64,000 nt of DNA. It comes from Photobacterium jeanii. GTDB taxonomy: Bacteria; Pseudomonadota; Gammaproteobacteria; Enterobacterales; Vibrionaceae. This document shows positions 17,228-27,318 of the stretch, piece by piece (the stretch's first letter is position 1; the number at the start of each line of letters is the position of its first letter). The notes beneath the pieces were generated by a model, which did no database searches, was not told where the DNA came from, and was given only the letters and a program-made list of their open reading frames with translations. Made by a program: the position numbers and the translations under genes. The DNA is taken from positions 62,001 through 126,000 of the forward strand of contig NZ_LVHF01000029.1 in the NCBI RefSeq assembly GCF_001650345.1, given 5' to 3'.

Positions 17228-18340
17228 ATGGATAAGCTCAGCTTAATGCGTCGCGTTGACAACGCCGCACTTAGTAACATTACAACTGGATTACAACTTG
17301 CTTCCGCCCTCTCCCTTTTCTTACTCGTTATGGTTGTCATTTCCGTAGGATCTGAATTATGGCGTTTTGCTCACCCCTATTTCGTTTTTTTGCTGGTATT
17401 ACTTGGCATCTGCGCGGGAGTATTTATTCTTGGACTACAAGCCAAACAGCTCAAAAAGATAAAGCCTTACTGGAAAATTGCGACAACCGCATATGGCGCC
17501 GCATTCAGCGTAAGCTGGGCTAGCCTTATTCTTTATCTTTCAGATCAGCCCCGCTTTTTTGCTGCCGCAGACATTCTGACAGACTTGATGTTGATGATTG
17601 TACTGCTCGCCTTCTTTGCTTACCGTCCAATGCTGTATACCTGTGTCACGCCACTGCTCGTGATCACAACTTGGATTGGTTTCGACAAAATGGACACCTT
17701 CTACGTCTTACCGATCGAGAAGTTCGTTGCTATCTGCATCATCATTGAATCTGGTCGACATGTTCTGTACCGCTGGTTCATCAATAACATCGAAAAAGAG
17801 CATGAAAACCAGCGCCTGATGAAACAACTGGCAGAACTGGCCTCCAAAGATCAATTAACCGACATTCATAATCGACGTTACTTTGAGTATGAATTAAATA
17901 AGCAATGCAACATTGCGAAACGCCAAAGCAGCGAGCTTGGACTTATCATGCTCGATATCGATCACTTTAAAGACTACAACGACAAATTAGGCCATCCTCA
18001 AGGGGATAAATGCTTAAAAGACGTCGCACAAGTGATCCAGCAAAGTTTGATGCGCACGACTGACAGTGTTTCTCGGTACGGGGGTGAAGAATTTGTGGTG
18101 CTGCTTCCTTGCACTGACATTGAGGGCACTATTTTAGTGGCTGAACGTATCAAGCAAAATCTCACTAACGCTGCGCTGTTGCATCCAAACTCAGCCACCA
18201 GCGAATGGGTTACCGTCAGCCAAGGTATTGCGCAGTGGCTAGATCACACAGGTCCTGAGTCTTTATTAGAGGAAGCCGACCAACACTTATACCAAGCCAA
18301 AGCTGCTGGTCGTAACCAATACTGCTATAAAGCCGCTTAA
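17228..18340 (+). CDS. Membrane-bound diguanylate cyclase
   Basis: 370 residues: an N-terminal membrane module of about five or six helices (residues 25-185), a short coiled segment (EKEHENQRLMKQLAELAS), then a GGDEF domain with signature RYGGEEF at 283-289 and an intact RxxD inhibitory site (RTTD). It should make c-di-GMP with product feedback inhibition. The membrane module is not one I can assign to a named MASE family. It appears monocistronic and is divergent from nrdD. Confidence 0.9.
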   Translation: MDKLSLMRRVDNAALSNITTGLQLASALSLFLLVMVVISVGSELWRFAHPYFVFLLVLLGICAGVFILGLQAKQLKKIKPYWKIATTAYGAAFSVSWASLILYLSDQPRFFAAADILTDLMLMIVLLAFFAYRPMLYTCVTPLLVITTWIGFDKMDTFYVLPIEKFVAICIIIESGRHVLYRWFINNIEKEHENQRLMKQLAELASKDQLTDIHNRRYFEYELNKQCNIAKRQSSELGLIMLDIDHFKDYNDKLGHPQGDKCLKDVAQVIQQSLMRTTDSVSRYGGEEFVVLLPCTDIEGTILVAERIKQNLTNAALLHPNSATSEWVTVSQGIAQWLDHTGPESLLEEADQHLYQAKAAGRNQYCYKAA

Positions 18341-18463
18341 TAAGCGGCTTAAGCAAAACAGTCATTCCATCAGCGTCAATCATCTCGACTATACTGAGTT
18401 AACCGTCAGTAAGTGCTGATTGCGCAGAATACTTCACCTTCACTCCCCCTGTGATACCAACAA

Positions 18464-20026
18464 ATGATGAAGGGAATAGACCAAATCAGAGGTGGAATGA
18501 TGGCCTATGTTGAATCACTGCAACTCAAAGTACAAAGCTACTTGTCTTTGTTCATATCCCTTTGCCATAACTACCCGCTTTCATCGCACCTAAAGCTGCA
18601 CACCATACTGGGGCTAACCTCTTTGCTGTGTTTACTATGGCTACCGCGCCCAGTCAGCGCGATTGAAGTAGCGCCACTTCCCATCGTTCGTCATACCGGT
18701 GACTTCAACACCATCAAAGATGAGGGAGTGATCCGTGTATTAGTCGCTGCCGATCTTGGTTTCTACTACCTCGATAAAGGTAAGCCTAAAGGTGTGGTAT
18801 CAGAAATGCTGATTTTGTTCGAAAAGTACCTCACTAAACACAGTAAAAAGCGACTGCATTTAAGTGTGATCCCAGTACCTCGCGATCAACTGCTACCCGC
18901 ACTTGTATCAGGCTTGGGCGATATAGCTGCGGCAAACCTCACCATCACCACCCAGCGACAGAAGCAAGCCGATTTCAGCACCCCGATTCTCAAAGACATT
19001 AACGAGCTTTTCATCACCACAGATAAAGTGAAGCCCATCAAGAGTTTTGAACAACTGGCGGGACAAAGCGTTTGGGTAAGACCCAGTTCAAGCTATTACC
19101 AAAGCCTACGCAAAATCAACGCCGCCCTTCGCCAGCAACAGCTAAAACCGATGCAAATTCACTTCATCGAGGAAACCTTGCAAGACTATGACCTGATCAA
19201 AATGCTGCAATCAGGCATGATCACCATGACTGTGCTCGACAGCCATAAAGCGGAGTTTTGGGACTTAGTGACCGAAGATCTCCAACTTCATACTCAAGCC
19301 CCTATTCGAACAGGTGGTGAAATTGGTTGGATGTTCCGTAAAAACAGCCCTGAACTTGCCAAAATCATTAATGGCTTTATCGAGAACAATCGTCACGGCA
19401 CATTAAACGGTAATGTGATTTTTAAACGCTACCTTCATAGCCAAGCATGGTTTAAGAAAGTGGTTAGCCCTGACAATATTAAAAAATTCAAAAAGCTCGA
19501 AACCCGTTTCACTCGCTACGGTGATAAGTACGATATCAACTGGCTAGTCATCGCAGCCCAAGCCTTTCAAGAATCACAATTTGATCAGTCGAAACGCTCA
19601 CGCGCTGGGGCTATCGGCATCATGCAGGTGCTCCCGCAAACCGCCCGCGAACCTTATGTCAACATCCCCAATATTTACAACTTGGATAACAACATTCATG
19701 CGGGCGTAAAGTACATGGATTTCATTCTCGATCACTATTTTGGGCATGAAAATATCGATGAAGTAAACAAGATCTACTTTGCCCTCGCCAGTTACAACGC
19801 AGGGCCTGCACGTATAAAGCGAATGCGTCGCCTTGCGAGTGAACAAGGGTTTAATGAAGATGAGTGGTTCAATAATGTCGAGGTCGTTGTACGCAAAAAA
19901 ATCGGACTCGAACCTGTGGTGTATGTCGGTAATATCAGCCGCTACTACACGATCTACAAGCAAATTTTTGAATTGCAAAACATCACAGGGCAACGCAACC
20001 TTTCACACATTATGCCGGGGAAGTGA
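18464..20026 (+). CDS. MltF-like membrane-bound lytic transglycosylase
   Basis: 520 residues in the longest reading; starts at codons 12-13 (18497/18500), which follow AGAGGTGG, are at least as likely. It has an N-terminal hydrophobic segment (LTSLLCLLWLPRPVSA), a periplasmic substrate-binding-protein-like domain (about 75-310, with GDIAAANLTITTQRQKQADFS), and a C-terminal SLT domain with catalytic Glu in QAFQESQFD, plus GAIGIMQV and SYNAGP. This two-domain order is that of MltF/YfhD, which cleaves peptidoglycan to 1,6-anhydro-muropeptides. There is no lipobox, so anchoring is probably through the N-terminal helix. Confidence 0.88.
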   Translation: MMKGIDQIRGGMMAYVESLQLKVQSYLSLFISLCHNYPLSSHLKLHTILGLTSLLCLLWLPRPVSAIEVAPLPIVRHTGDFNTIKDEGVIRVLVAADLGFYYLDKGKPKGVVSEMLILFEKYLTKHSKKRLHLSVIPVPRDQLLPALVSGLGDIAAANLTITTQRQKQADFSTPILKDINELFITTDKVKPIKSFEQLAGQSVWVRPSSSYYQSLRKINAALRQQQLKPMQIHFIEETLQDYDLIKMLQSGMITMTVLDSHKAEFWDLVTEDLQLHTQAPIRTGGEIGWMFRKNSPELAKIINGFIENNRHGTLNGNVIFKRYLHSQAWFKKVVSPDNIKKFKKLETRFTRYGDKYDINWLVIAAQAFQESQFDQSKRSRAGAIGIMQVLPQTAREPYVNIPNIYNLDNNIHAGVKYMDFILDHYFGHENIDEVNKIYFALASYNAGPARIKRMRRLASEQGFNEDEWFNNVEVVVRKKIGLEPVVYVGNISRYYTIYKQIFELQNITGQRNLSHIMPGK

Positions 20027-20144
20027 TACCACTCGCAGTTATACACTTCTGTGCTTAAGGTCACTTTTACTTTAAATAGAAAAGCGCATGCTAAACAGGT
20101 AGCTCGTCATTGTTTTCTAGACTCTTATGTAGCGACGTATCAAT

Positions 20145-21227
20145 ATGAACTCACCCCTTAAGCTCATTTTTATCACAGCGATCATCACCTGTTTTATCAC
20201 CGCTAGCACGGTTTATTCTTGGCTAGCACCAGAAGATGATGCATCAAGCCTGCAAGCGAATATCAATAGCCAACAAACCCTAGATCGCCCATTGACCTTA
20301 ATGAGCTGGAACATGGAATGGCTAACCCTGAATGAGTTTAAATATGCGCCATCACGCCAAGAGCAAGACTTTGCTGCCCTTCGCCAGATTTTTGAATCTA
20401 TAAACCCTGACATTTTGGCTTTTCAAGAAGTTGACTCAATAACTGCACTAGAGAAAGTGGTTTCAGGCGATCATTACGATTTTTACTTTTCTGAACGACA
20501 ACAACAAAGCCACGAAATCTTTGAAGACGTTAATCAGTTCACTGGCTTTGCTGTGCGTAAAGGCATCACGGTCACCGATATTGAAGACTTAGCCGGATTA
20601 AACGTATCTCGCTATTCATCCCATAAACGAGGCAAACTACGTTACGGTAGCGTGATTGCGATCCAAGCAAACCCTGATGCTCCAAGTGTGACCTTAATGT
20701 CCGTCCATCTAAAAAGCGGCTGCCACACCCCAAATAAGCACCATAAAGCTTCAGGCTCTTGCCAGTTACTCAAACAGCAACTCGCCGAGCTCGGGGATTG
20801 GCTACAAAATAACAAGCAACAAAGCCATCAACAAAAAAGTCAGCAACAGAACTGGGTGATTATGGGTGACTTTAATCATATTCTCACCAGTCAAAACGAC
20901 TGGCTAACCCAGACTCTCAATCAAGCACTTAGCCAAACGCTGAACCAAACATCAAACCACCCAGGTACTCGATTGATCTCGTTATGGCATCACGATGAAA
21001 ATAAACACACAAAGGATACCTGCGTGGTTAAAGCTCACTCCAAACATGGTAAACGCCTGCGCCCCTATCCCGACTTAATTGATCACATTTTGGTATCACA
21101 AGCACTGCTGGATCAACAGCCGTCACCGCCTACTACCTACCAATACATCTACACCCAAGAGCAATTGGATAAATACCAGCTAAGCGATCACTGCCCGTTG
21201 ATCAGCCAACTGTACTTACCGCAATGA
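20145..21227 (+). CDS. Exported endonuclease/exonuclease/phosphatase family protein
   Basis: 360 residues. A hydrophobic N-terminal segment (FITAIITCFITASTVYSWLA) is followed by the DNase I-like fold. Conserved pieces are MSWNMEWL, the metal-binding Glu in DILAFQEVDS, VHLKSGC, the Asp/Asn in GDFNHI and the catalytic His in LSDHCPL. A Gln/Asn/Thr-rich insert separates the last two blocks. The family hydrolyses phosphodiesters of nucleic acids or lipids; the substrate is undetermined. The N-terminal segment suggests periplasmic or secreted location. Confidence 0.82.
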   Translation: MNSPLKLIFITAIITCFITASTVYSWLAPEDDASSLQANINSQQTLDRPLTLMSWNMEWLTLNEFKYAPSRQEQDFAALRQIFESINPDILAFQEVDSITALEKVVSGDHYDFYFSERQQQSHEIFEDVNQFTGFAVRKGITVTDIEDLAGLNVSRYSSHKRGKLRYGSVIAIQANPDAPSVTLMSVHLKSGCHTPNKHHKASGSCQLLKQQLAELGDWLQNNKQQSHQQKSQQQNWVIMGDFNHILTSQNDWLTQTLNQALSQTLNQTSNHPGTRLISLWHHDENKHTKDTCVVKAHSKHGKRLRPYPDLIDHILVSQALLDQQPSPPTTYQYIYTQEQLDKYQLSDHCPLISQLYLPQ

Positions 21228-21700
21228 TCCAAACGGGCAATTTGGACAAAAGTTAAGCACATAGACTCTCATACCATTGAAATTTTGAGATCCAACACCA
21301 ATTTTCATAAATATGAGATATTCATCGAAGATGATTAAGACTAATTGTAGTTTTTAAGGTAAGTCATTTTCTTATTTTGCGTATACACACTGGTACTAAG
21401 CCATTCACACAGACGCCCTTTAAAGATGTCTGTGGTTTGTCATTTCCCATTGATCCTGTTCGCTCAAGTTTTAAAGCTTAGCTGGATTAACTGTGTTGCT
21501 CTAGAGGAAGAGTATTGCGCTAAGAAGATGTAAATACCCATTTTGCAGGTTATTGAATGTTGAGGTTCATGTTTTTATCAGCAGTTTTTTGCCTCACACA
21601 AAACTCAAACAATGCCTTTAAAGGTGGGTATCTGACCAATCTGATAAGTCAGTAAAGAATAACGACTTATCGCGATTGGCAACAATCAAGGAGATAAAAA
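21228..21700. other. Leader region of the 44-residue peptide gene
   Basis: About 470 bases without a larger gene. It contains an inverted repeat GATAAGTC (21643-21650) / GACTTATC (21664-21671) just upstream of the peptide's ribosome site, where it could act as operator or RNA hairpin. No conserved riboswitch core was recognised. Confidence 0.45.
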
Positions 21701-21835
21701 ATGGATACGATTCATAACACAACTTTCGTCGCACCAACTGACGATGAGCTACTACTAGAACAAGTGGAACAAAGCTGCTCTAGTGATATTACGACCGAAT
21801 TAGAAGACAGTGTGATTATCCTTAACACCCTGTAA
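21701..21835 (+). CDS. 44-residue acidic peptide, unknown
   Basis: ATG preceded by a strong AAGGAG at ideal spacing; 44 codons then TAA. The product is acidic (ten Asp/Glu, no Lys or Arg), has one Cys (QSCSSD), and ends in a hydrophobic tail (SVIILNTL). The DELLLEQVEQ stretch resembles the helical leaders of ribosomal peptide precursors, but no modification or export enzyme is adjacent. It is followed by a nested inverted repeat and a strong terminator, so the unit looks like a short independent transcript. It could also be a regulatory small protein or a dual-function RNA. Confidence 0.55.
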   Translation: MDTIHNTTFVAPTDDELLLEQVEQSCSSDITTELEDSVIILNTL

Positions 21836-21842
21836 TCGCAAA

Positions 21843-21902
21843 AGTCAGCCAATCAGTTAAGCGGTCATTGCACCGCTTTTGATGCAAACTCTTTGGCTGA
21901 CT
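21843..21902 (+). other. Nested inverted repeat after the small peptide gene
   Basis: Outer stem AGTCAGCCAA (21843-21852) / TTGGCTGACT (21893-21902) encloses a second hairpin AAGCGGT (21859-21865) / ACCGCTT (21872-21878) followed by TTT. The structure begins eight bases after the stop codon. Confidence 0.6.
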
Positions 21903-21934
21903 ATTCAGACAATATTGAACAAAATGAACGAATA

Positions 21935-21964
21935 AAAAAGGCTTCACATCGGTGAAGCCTTTTT
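21935..21964. terminator. Bidirectional terminator
   Basis: Perfect 13-bp stem AAAAAGGCTTCAC / GTGAAGCCTTTTT with a 4-base loop, between the peptide unit and the convergent RND efflux operon. Confidence 0.9.
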
Positions 21965-22012
21965 ACTATCTGAATGTTTAACGATATGGCTTATCTATAA
22001 CACCAATCATGA

Positions 22013-25000
22013 TCACTCATCATCAAGGTTTACCAGCTTGGTTGAACCACCGTGGAATTTTTCACGGCGACGCTGAACCACAGCAAAGAAACCAGGGATC
22101 AAGAAAGTACCCGCTAATAGCACACATAACAGACCACCAGTGAGCGACACACCTAACGAGTTCTGACTAATGTGGCCGGCACCCGATGCGAAGATCAGCG
22201 GCAAAATACCCAAGATAAACGACCACGATGTCATATTCACCGCACGGAAACGTAGCTTACCACCCCGTACCGCTGCTTGTTCGATGTTCAGATTCTTCTC
22301 TTCACGCTCTACTTTGGCAAATTCCACAATCAAGATCGCGTTCTTCGCGGCAAGCGCAATCAACAGAACCAAACCAATTTGTGCGTACAAGTTAAGCGGT
22401 GTGCCTGTCATTGCTAGCGCAAGGAAAGAACCCAAAGTCGCGACCGGAACGACCAAGATAATTGCCAGTGGAATACTCCAACTTTCGTATTGAGCAACCA
22501 TGAACAAGTAAATAAACAGCAAGGCTAATGCGAAGGCATAGATCGCTTGGTTACCCGCTTTTACTTCTTGGTAAGACATCCCCGTCCATTCAAACTGATA
22601 GCCTTGCGGTAACACCTCTGCGGCTACACGCTCCATAGCGGCAATCGCATCACCACTTGAGTAACCTGGCGATGGCGCACCTTGAACCATTGCCGAGCGG
22701 TACATGTTGTAACGCCAAGCCACATCAGGCTCAAACACTTGCTCAACGCTCACCAAAGTACTGAGTGGGATCATGTCACCCGATGTTGAACGCACGTGGA
22801 AACGTTCTAACGACTCAAGAGTATTACGGTAATCGCTGTCAGCTTGAACCGTTACGTTGAAGTTCTTACCGTACATAGTGAAATCATTCACGTACATCGA
22901 ACCCAAGTTACCTTGCAGTGTTTGGAATACCTCTGTTAGTGGTACACCTAACTGCTTCGCCTTCACACGATCAACATCAATGTAGTAATGCGGAACATTG
23001 GCACGGAACGTACTGTAGGTATAAGCAATTTCAGGTTGTTCATTCGCCTTTTGGATCAGCTCGCCCATCACTTTGGCAAGATCTGAACGGCTTCGCCCTA
23101 AGCTATCTTCCAGTACAAACTCAAAGCCAGAGGCAACACCCATCCCCGGTACCGCAGGCGCACCCATTGCAAACACAACCGCTTCAGGAATTTCCATTGC
23201 TGCGCGAGCATTAACACGGTTGATCACTGCAAATGCCGAGTGATCACCTTCCATTGCGTTACGCTCATCCCAAGGCTTTAGCTTGATGAACATAGATGCG
23301 CCGTTCGATGCCGCAGCGCCCGTTAAGAATGCGTAACCATTCGCAACCGTGATCCCTTCAACGCTTGGCTCTTCATTAATCATCTTCTGAAGTTTCAATG
23401 TCACTTCTTCAGTGCGGTTTAATGAAGCGGCATCTGGCAACTGAACGTTTACCAACATGATGCCCTTATCTTCCTGTGGTACGAAACCAGAAGATGTGGT
23501 TTTCGCCAAGAAGGTTACCGCACCAACCGCGATCACGAACAAAGTACCTAAAATAGCAACTTTGCGAACCAAGAAGCCGGCAATCGCGCCGTATTTGAGA
23601 GTGACTTTATCAAGACCTTGGTTGAACTTCTGGAACCAACGTGCCGTGTTATCACCGCCCTGTTTAAGCACCAGTGAACAAAGCGCTGGCGATAGCGTTA
23701 AGGCGTTGATCGATGAGATCACTACTGAGATACAGATTGTCAGTGCGAACTGGCGATACATGATACCAGTGATACCCGGTAGCATGGCGACAGGCAGGAA
23801 TACTGCAAGTAGAACGATGGTCGATGTAACGATTGGCCCTGTTACTTCCTTCATCGCAATCAAGGTCGCTTTACGCGGTGACAACGATGGATCGCGCTGC
23901 ATGTTGGTATCAACGTTCTCGATAACCAATATGGCATCATCCACCACGATACCAATCGCCAAGATCAAACCGAACAAGGTAATGGTGTTAATGGTAAAGC
24001 CCGTCACCAACATGATGGCAAAGGTACCAATCAAGGAAACAGGAATTGCTACTACCGGGATCAAGGTCGAGCGCATGCTCCCCAAGAACAGATAAGTAAC
24101 CGCAATTACCAAAATAATCGCTTCAATCAAGGTGGTCACAACCCCTTTGATTGACTCGGTCACAAACAAGGTCGTGTCGTAACTGGTTTCGTAAGTCATG
24201 CCTTCCGGCATGTTAACGCTCAGCTTTTCAAGCAACTCCATCACGGCTTGACCACTTTCCAGTGCGTTAGCCCCCGCTTGCAGCGATAAGATCACGATAG
24301 AAGCTGGTTTCTCGCGGAATGTACCGTTCGCGGTGTAAAACTTTTTACCTAGCTCAACGCGGGCAACGTCACGCAAGTAAACGACAGAGCCGTTAGCATC
24401 AGCACGCAGTACAATCTCTTCAAATTCAGCAGCTGATTCAAGGCGACCTTTAGTTACCAAACTAAACTGCATTTCTTGCGGATTATTAAACGGTGGCGCA
24501 CCAATGTTACCCGCGGCAACCTGTACGTTTTGCTCTGCCAATGCCGCAGTGACATCCGAGGTCGTTAACCCCAAATTCGCCATGCGCTCAGGGTCAAGCC
24601 ACACACGCATTGCGTATTCACCACCACCAACAACATTAACCTTGCTAATGCCTTTCGCACGTGCCAGTTGGTCTTTCACGTTAAGGTTGATGTAGTTGAT
24701 CAAAAACTGATCATCGTACTTACCTTCTGGTGAGTAGAAGTTCAGTACCATCAACATATCTGGTGAACTTTTCTCTACCGTCACGCCCACCATGCGAACT
24801 TCAGATGGCAACTTAGATTCGATCTGCGAAACACGGTTTTGAACGTTAACCTGTGCCATATCGGGATCGGTGCCGATATCAAATGTCACATCCAGCGAGT
24901 AAGAGCCATCATTGGCACTTTTCGATGACATGTAGATCATGTTTTCTACACCGTTGACCGACGCTTCAATCGGCGCGGCAACAGCTTCTTCCACAACCTC

Positions 25001-25165
25001 GGCGCTTGCACCTGAGTAGTATGCCGTTACGTTTACAGACGGCGGACTGATCTCTGGGTACTCCGCGAGAGGCAGATTCAATAATGCAATCGCCCCTGCA
25101 AGGGTCATGATTATTGAGATTACCAACGCAAACTTCGGGCGCTGGATAAAAAAGCGGCTAAGCAT
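22013..25165 (-). CDS. RND efflux pump permease, AcrB/HAE1 type
   Basis: 1050 residues with the standard HAE1 plan: TM1 at [18 protein letters not shown], two large periplasmic loops and twelve membrane helices. The proton-relay aspartate pair is in [14 protein letters not shown] (TM4), with the conserved [10 protein letters not shown] in TM10. It is the inner-membrane engine of a tripartite drug/proton antiporter. It lies 11 bases after its membrane fusion protein gene in one operon. No TolC-type channel gene is adjacent, so a channel encoded elsewhere is probably used. Vibrio homologues include the Vme/Vex pumps; I cannot say which orthologue this is. Confidence 0.95.
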   Translation of the reverse strand: MLSRFFIQRPKFALVISIIMTLAGAIALLNLPLAEYPEISPPSVNVTAYYSGASAEVVEEAVAAPIEASVNGVENMIYMSSKSANDGSYSLDVTFDIGTDPDMAQVNVQNRVSQIESKLPSEVRMVGVTVEKSSPDMLMVLNFYSPEGKYDDQFLINYINLNVKDQLARAKGISKVNVVGGGEYAMRVWLDPERMANLGLTTSDVTAALAEQNVQVAAGNIGAPPFNNPQEMQFSLVTKGRLESAAEFEEIVLRADANGSVVYLRDVARVELGKKFYTANGTFREKPASIVILSLQAGANALESGQAVMELLEKLSVNMPEGMTYETSYDTTLFVTESIKGVVTTLIEAIILVIAVTYLFLGSMRSTLIPVVAIPVSLIGTFAIMLVTGFTINTITLFGLILAIGIVVDDAILVIENVDTNMQRDPSLSPRKATLIAMKEVTGPIVTSTIVLLAVFLPVAMLPGITGIMYRQFALTICISVVISSINALTLSPALCSLVLKQGGDNTARWFQKFNQGLDKVTLKYGAIAGFLVRKVAILGTLFVIAVGAVTFLAKTTSSGFVPQEDKGIMLVNVQLPDAASLNRTEEVTLKLQKMINEEPSVEGITVANGYAFLTGAAASNGASMFIKLKPWDERNAMEGDHSAFAVINRVNARAAMEIPEAVVFAMGAPAVPGMGVASGFEFVLEDSLGRSRSDLAKVMGELIQKANEQPEIAYTYSTFRANVPHYYIDVDRVKAKQLGVPLTEVFQTLQGNLGSMYVNDFTMYGKNFNVTVQADSDYRNTLESLERFHVRSTSGDMIPLSTLVSVEQVFEPDVAWRYNMYRSAMVQGAPSPGYSSGDAIAAMERVAAEVLPQGYQFEWTGMSYQEVKAGNQAIYAFALALLFIYLFMVAQYESWSIPLAIILVVPVATLGSFLALAMTGTPLNLYAQIGLVLLIALAAKNAILIVEFAKVEREEKNLNIEQAAVRGGKLRFRAVNMTSWSFILGILPLIFASGAGHISQNSLGVSLTGGLLCVLLAGTFLIPGFFAVVQRRREKFHGGSTKLVNLDDE

Positions 25166-25176
25166 ACTTCTTTTCC

Positions 25177-26316
25177 TTACGCCTGAGGTTGGTCTTTGCT
25201 AGGTGCAGCAACTGGCTCTTCGATACGTACCGACATGCCATTACGCACGCTTTGCAGACCTTTCGTTAGCACGACGTCATCTTGAGTAATACCTTGGCGA
25301 ATGATCACGCCTTGTTCCGTTTGAGGACCAAGCTCAACGTTACGACGCTCTGCAACTTTGTCTTCGGTAAGCACCATTACAAAATCACCTTCAAGGTCAC
25401 TTTGTACTGCGCGACGAGGGATCACGTTAACTTGCACTGGCTGTTTTTCACGTAAGAATACTTGCACGTGTTGACCCGGTAGTAGCGTATGATCAGGGTT
25501 AGGGAAACTAGCACGAAGTGAAATCGTACCGGTTTTCAGATCAATACGGTTACCAATGTAATCAACAAAACCAAGGTGATCGTAAGTTTTACCCTGCCCT
25601 AGCGACATCACAACTTCGATATTCTCATTGCCGCTACCTGCACCATCTAACGCATCAATACCCAAGTTCAGACGTTCACGCTCGCTCACCTTAAAAGTCG
25701 TGTGCATAGGGTCTAGGCTAACTAGCGTCGTTAAAGCACCTGTCGATGGAGAAACTAAATCACCGATACTGGCTTTGCTATCACTAATACGACCATCAAA
25801 AGGCGCCACAATCTTGGTATGTGAAAGGTCCACTTCCGCTAAATGCAGTTGCGCTTTAGCTGCTTTTAGCTGCGCTTCTGCACTCAACTTGGTTGCAGTC
25901 GAACGGTCGAAGTCAGACTGACTGATACTGCCTTTTGGCAACAAGTTTTTGTTACGCTGCCAGTTTTGCTCTGCGTTACTCAATTCTGCTTTCGCTTGCG
26001 CTATCGCAGCTTCAGCACTGGCTACTTTGGCTTCATAAGCCGCAGGATCAATTTGGTACAAAAGCTGACCCGCTTTTACCATTTGACCTTCAGTGAAAAA
26101 ACGTTCTTTTAGATAACCTGACACTTGGGCAATGATAGCCGCATCTTCTTGTGCTTCGGTACGTCCTACGTATTGTTTACCTTGCTGATAATCAATCACT
26201 TTAACCGCTTGGGTAGCTACTAACGGCGCTGGCATTGCATGTTGACCGCTGAGTTGATCACCACAACCCACCAACAATCCTGCACAAATCGCCGCAGCAA
26301 TAATCTTCTTATTCAT
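25177..26316 (-). CDS. RND efflux membrane fusion protein (lipoprotein)
   Basis: 379 residues starting at [21 protein letters not shown], a lipoprotein signal with lipobox LVGC. An open frame extends upstream but encodes no signal and is rejected. AcrA-like order: barrel-sandwich hybrid halves around a coiled-coil hairpin (about 85-170, Ala/Glu/Gln-rich), then [16 protein letters not shown] and a C-terminal membrane-proximal domain. It bridges the permease and an outer-membrane channel. First gene of the two-gene pump operon. Confidence 0.93.
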   Translation of the reverse strand: MNKKIIAAAICAGLLVGCGDQLSGQHAMPAPLVATQAVKVIDYQQGKQYVGRTEAQEDAAIIAQVSGYLKERFFTEGQMVKAGQLLYQIDPAAYEAKVASAEAAIAQAKAELSNAEQNWQRNKNLLPKGSISQSDFDRSTATKLSAEAQLKAAKAQLHLAEVDLSHTKIVAPFDGRISDSKASIGDLVSPSTGALTTLVSLDPMHTTFKVSERERLNLGIDALDGAGSGNENIEVVMSLGQGKTYDHLGFVDYIGNRIDLKTGTISLRASFPNPDHTLLPGQHVQVFLREKQPVQVNVIPRRAVQSDLEGDFVMVLTEDKVAERRNVELGPQTEQGVIIRQGITQDDVVLTKGLQSVRNGMSVRIEEPVAAPSKDQPQA

Positions 26317-26798
26317 TACGTGAAACCAATTAAATGTAAATTCGACCAAAAAAGGCGTGCTATAAATTATTATTCGCCTATAAAGTAACAATCCGTGATT
26401 AATGAAACCTGAATAGCGACAGGCTATCTCGATAGCAAAAACACTATTTGTTTCAAAATATTTCCTGCTGTCATACCGCATTCATAACTGAATGTTAATA
26501 ATAAGCGAAAACACTTTATTGCTGAGGTAAGGAAACAGCACAAATACACACAGGTTCGCCATTAAACCACTTGGTGTGTGTAATGAAAATGATAAAGAGA
26601 AAATAATTCGTAGTTTTGTTCAGCAATTAGTCAGATAAATAAGCATCTGACTAGGCAAGATTCAAGGAGGAAACTATTGCAGAAGGGGCTGATTTCAAGC
26701 TAAGCAAGCAAACCAATGGTTCACCTATGAACCAGTCTTAGCAGAAATATGTTACCACGTTTAAAAATAAGGTCTTTAGAGCTTGTTCAGCAAAAAAC
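26317..26798. other. Upstream region of the RND operon
   Basis: No gene recognised. A 9-bp inverted repeat TAGTCAGAT (26628-26636) / ATCTGACTA (26645-26653) may be an operator. An AGGAGG at about 26665 precedes only an eight-codon frame (TTG start), not enough to call a leader peptide. Confidence 0.4.
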
Positions 26799-27188
26799 TT
26801 AACCAAACAACAAATCAATGTTCTTAAACACAGCCAGACAAATGACAGTAACGAGCCATGCTAACGACGCAGTGAAAAATCCCCACCTCACCCACACAGT
26901 TTGTTTTTTGCTCAGCGCGTAAAAACCACAAAAAATATAACCGAATACTGCGCCTAATTTTATTGTTAGCCAAGGCGCCGCATCTGTAAAAGGGATAAAA
27001 CCAGTAATACCAATTAATGCCAAACCAGTAGAAAGTAACAAAGTGTCGTTAATATGTGGGATCACCTTTAACCATTTAGGTGATGTTTTTACCTCTGTGG
27101 TCGAATAATACATAGCGAAGCGATATACGTAGAGCAATATACTCAAAGTGACAGATGTTAGGTGTATATTCTTAATAATAAAATACAT
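26799..27188 (-). CDS. SirB-family membrane protein
   Basis: 129 residues with four predicted membrane helices. It begins IIKNIHLTSVTLSILLYVYRF and contains PHINDTLLLSTGLAL, both typical of the SirB (DUF/PF04247) family. The molecular function is not established. It follows norB on the same strand after a hairpin and may be part of the NO-response transcript. Confidence 0.8.
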   Translation of the reverse strand: MYFIIKNIHLTSVTLSILLYVYRFAMYYSTTEVKTSPKWLKVIPHINDTLLLSTGLALIGITGFIPFTDAAPWLTIKLGAVFGYIFCGFYALSKKQTVWVRWGFFTASLAWLVTVICLAVFKNIDLLFG

Positions 27189-27210
27189 TCACTCAATACT
27201 CCGAGAAAAG

Positions 27211-27257
27211 GCGCGTAATACCCATAAAATTAAGGAGATATTCAGGTAATTACGCGC
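27211..27257 (-). terminator. Terminator-like hairpin between norB and the SirB-family gene
   Basis: GCGCGTAAT (27211-27219) / ATTACGCGC (27249-27257), followed on the minus strand by CTTTTC. The 29-base loop makes it a weak or partial terminator. Confidence 0.45.
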
Positions 27258-27318
27258 AATGTTAATTCACAATCTAATTTTAGTTATTATCTCTCTTCGC
27301 CTAGAGACATTCGTCCAT

